64,000 bases of DNA from Excoecaria cochinchinensis (lineage: Eukaryota > Streptophyta > Magnoliopsida > Malpighiales > Euphorbiaceae), in assembly GCA_947683425.1 (NCBI GenBank), contig CANTUQ010000050.1, forward strand, positions 12,330,501 to 12,394,500, given 5' to 3'. The translations under genes and the position numbers were made by a program. The first letter of the stretch is position 1. Each line of letters begins with the position of its first letter. A model generated the notes under the pieces. The model was not told the origin of the DNA and did not search any database. It saw nothing but the letters and a program-made list of their open reading frames with translations. Positions 62,091-64,000 of the stretch are shown one piece after another.

Positions 62091-64000
62091 GAAAAGAAAA
62101 AGAAAGAAAGAATATTGGTTGAGGGCTCAAAACAGTAACACTAGCTGCAACACATTCTACAAGTGCAGTATGAAAAATGAGCATAATTTAGCTGCTCTCA
62201 TTTTCCAATAGGTCACTTGGAAAGGCATGCATGTACATTCTTAATTTACCACTATTAGGTCCAAAATGAAGACTTAGAAATGCACAAGCACCAATGAAAA
62301 ATAAAGGCTAAATAAAAAAAATAATTAAAAAAAAAGAACGAAGAAAAAACCAATTGAGCTACAGCTTGCAAAAAGACTAAGGTCAATTGATCTCATCATC
62401 CTACGTTTTAGAGATGAGACAATTAGTTTACAGATAAATGCCAGTTTCTCTACATTACCAGGAGCTCTTGAGATCCTATACAAGTACTGCCAAGAGGCTC
62501 GAGCTAAAAAATTTAATGCAGAACACCAGAAATTTTAGCATTTGGTTAACATCAATCAAATTGATATATATTCAAGGATGTGCTAACAAACAACTACCTA
62601 AACTTTTCAGAAGCTCAAAACCCATGTCATGTCTCCAAATTAACCATTCACAACAGATACCCATGTTTGATTTCAAGGCTTTCCCAATCATGACTACAAC
62701 AAGATCTGTCTAAACCAACTTTAAATCATAACCTCCTTTGGCTTCAATTGCAGAGGCAAGATTATTGCCTAATCAACAATTTATATCATGTTCTTTTGAT
62801 GATGCAAGGCAGTGTACAATCCACAGGAAGCACAGACAGCTCCCGAAAAGAGAGAATTCTCTTTTGTCCGCTCTTTATTAGTTCTCCTCTAGTTACCATT
62901 CCCTTGATCATGCATCTGCATATACCTACCACTTTGTGTATGTGAATGCAGAGAAATGAGATGCATGAATCTATGTATAACTAAAGTTTTAATTGGACCA
63001 TGTTGCAACCTCTTTCCATTTCAGCAGATCATCTAATACCTATTCCTTTTTCCACTTTCCAAACAATCATAATACTGAGACACAAATCATTACTCCTGCA
63101 ACCAAATACCAACACCACCAGGTTGACCCATCACTAACACAGTCCCAGAGCAAGGAGTGAGAAGATAATTGTACAATAAGAAACAATAATAAAAGAAAAC
63201 AAAAAAAGTTAAACAAAACTAATAGAAGGGCATAAGTGTATAAACAGGAAGAAAAATTGAGAAAAAAAAACTGCATTTACCATGTTCAGATCCTTTTTAA
63301 GTCCCACACCAGTATGGAACATCTTTGCTAGCTGGTAAAATGCCTTTGGTTGACCTGCATTAGCAGCAACAATAAAGCACTTGCAAGCCAGCTTAACATC
63401 TCTCTTCACACCAATCCCTTTAAGATACAGTACTCCAAGATAGTAATGCCCACCAGCATCTTCATTTTCGGCAGCCTTCTCAAAGTATTCTTTTGCCTAC
63501 CATGAAAGAAGATTGTTTTTCACAGGAACTTAACTTGGCCTTTACCCTCATTACCAGTACATTCATATAATTTTCACAACTTCCACCTACTTTTGACAAG
63601 CTCACAATGACTTCAAATAAAGTGGTCTTGAAAGCTCAACCAACCTGACCTAGATTGTGTAAAATGTTAAAAAAAAAAAACACACAGGATTTTTTTTTTT
63701 TAAATAATAGATAGACCATTTATGGAAAAAAAATATATCTTCAAGCATAAGAGTGAAATGAAAAAATTGCAGCATAAGCATCTTAATTTTGTCATAAAAA
63801 AATACAATTGCCAGATTTTGACAAAATGACTAAATGAATGTGCTGAGAACAAAATGAGCTTACTTTGGTATAGTTCTTCTCGTCCACTCCATAGCCTTTG
63901 ACATATAAATAACCCATGCCATTATAAGCTGAGTAAAGTTGCTGCTTAGATGCCAATGTAAGCCACTCAAGTGCCTTAGTATAGTTCCTTTCAACGCCAG

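Larger units (their letters stand above)
60899..64000 (-). pseudogene. Partial duplicate of HRD3, 3' end missing, exon 5 disrupted
   Basis: Exons 2 (64000-63864, cut by the edge), 3 (63496-63281), 4 (62008-61685) and 5 (61572-61429, resuming 60960-60900) of HRD3 are present in the same order and strand as the parent at 39.4-41.9 kb. Exons 3 and 4 keep their length, splice sites and open frames. I count seven differences in the 324-nt exon 4, about 2 percent, including His to Asp in QGNEDAALL. Exon 5 is broken by a solo LTR and has a net 30-bp deletion beside aagcttg. Exon 6, with the membrane anchor, is absent from the window, so the product would be a truncated, secreted-type Sel1 protein at best. 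Intron 3 has 602 bp at 62521-63122 where the parent has about 26 bp. Exon 1 lies beyond the edge, so whether the copy has a promoter is unknown. Confidence 0.9.

Noticed and set aside
1..64000. Any bacterial-type operon, CRISPR array or defence system
   Set aside because: All real genes are spliced plant genes and the repeats are plant transposons or microsatellites. No rRNA or tRNA gene was recognised by eye; a tRNAscan and Infernal run would be needed to exclude small RNA genes.

Overview
This is a window of plant nuclear DNA, almost certainly from a dicot. Genes are split by GT-AG introns, intergenic DNA is very AT-rich, and the protein-coding genes encode plant families such as a TOC64-type chloroplast import receptor, an ABA-related C2 protein, plant POT1 and an organelle RanBP2 zinc-finger protein. 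I would guess Malpighiales, but the sequence alone does not settle the species.

The left two thirds (1-43.1 kb) is ordinary gene space. In order it holds: a partial F-box gene (minus, 1-809, cut by the window edge); a CAR-type C2-domain gene (minus, 1861-4172); a plant HROB gene, encoding an OB-fold recombination factor (plus, 6065-9585), whose 5' end has been tandemly duplicated; a TOC64/OEP64 gene (minus, 11495-18444); an mPGES-2-like gene (plus, 20635-24692); an OZ/VAR3-type RanBP2 zinc-finger gene (plus, 27029-32182); POT1 (plus, 33411-37566); and an HRD3/SEL1L ERAD gene (minus, 38851-43135). I joined all exons by hand from splice sites, and every joined frame closes exactly. Predicted protein lengths are CAR 179, HROB 427, TOC64 590, mPGES-2 324, OZ 435, POT1 463 and HRD3 683 aa. 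These agree with the family sizes I recall. The genes do not form an operon-like unit; they are independent housekeeping genes.

The right third (43.2-64 kb) is a transposon-rich block. It contains a hAT-like element with a perfect 8-bp target-site duplication, a plus-strand LTR-like stretch, a minus-strand gypsy fragment (LTR plus gag), and a decayed LRR receptor-like protein (RLP) gene at about 50.1-57.9 kb. Four DNA transposons have broken this RLP gene: two copies of one long-TIR MITE in opposite orientations, a 1.48-kb long-TIR element (these three with 10-bp duplications), and a 2.18-kb CACTA-like element. A second, slightly diverged copy of HRD3 (minus, about 60.9 kb to the right edge) follows. 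It has lost its 3' end and is split by a 468-bp solo LTR with a 5-bp duplication.

I found no evidence of a wholly new gene system. The most informative observations are the very recent 360-bp duplication that gives HROB a truncated decoy start, the layered insertions in the RLP pseudogene, and the broken HRD3 duplicate about 20 kb from its parent.
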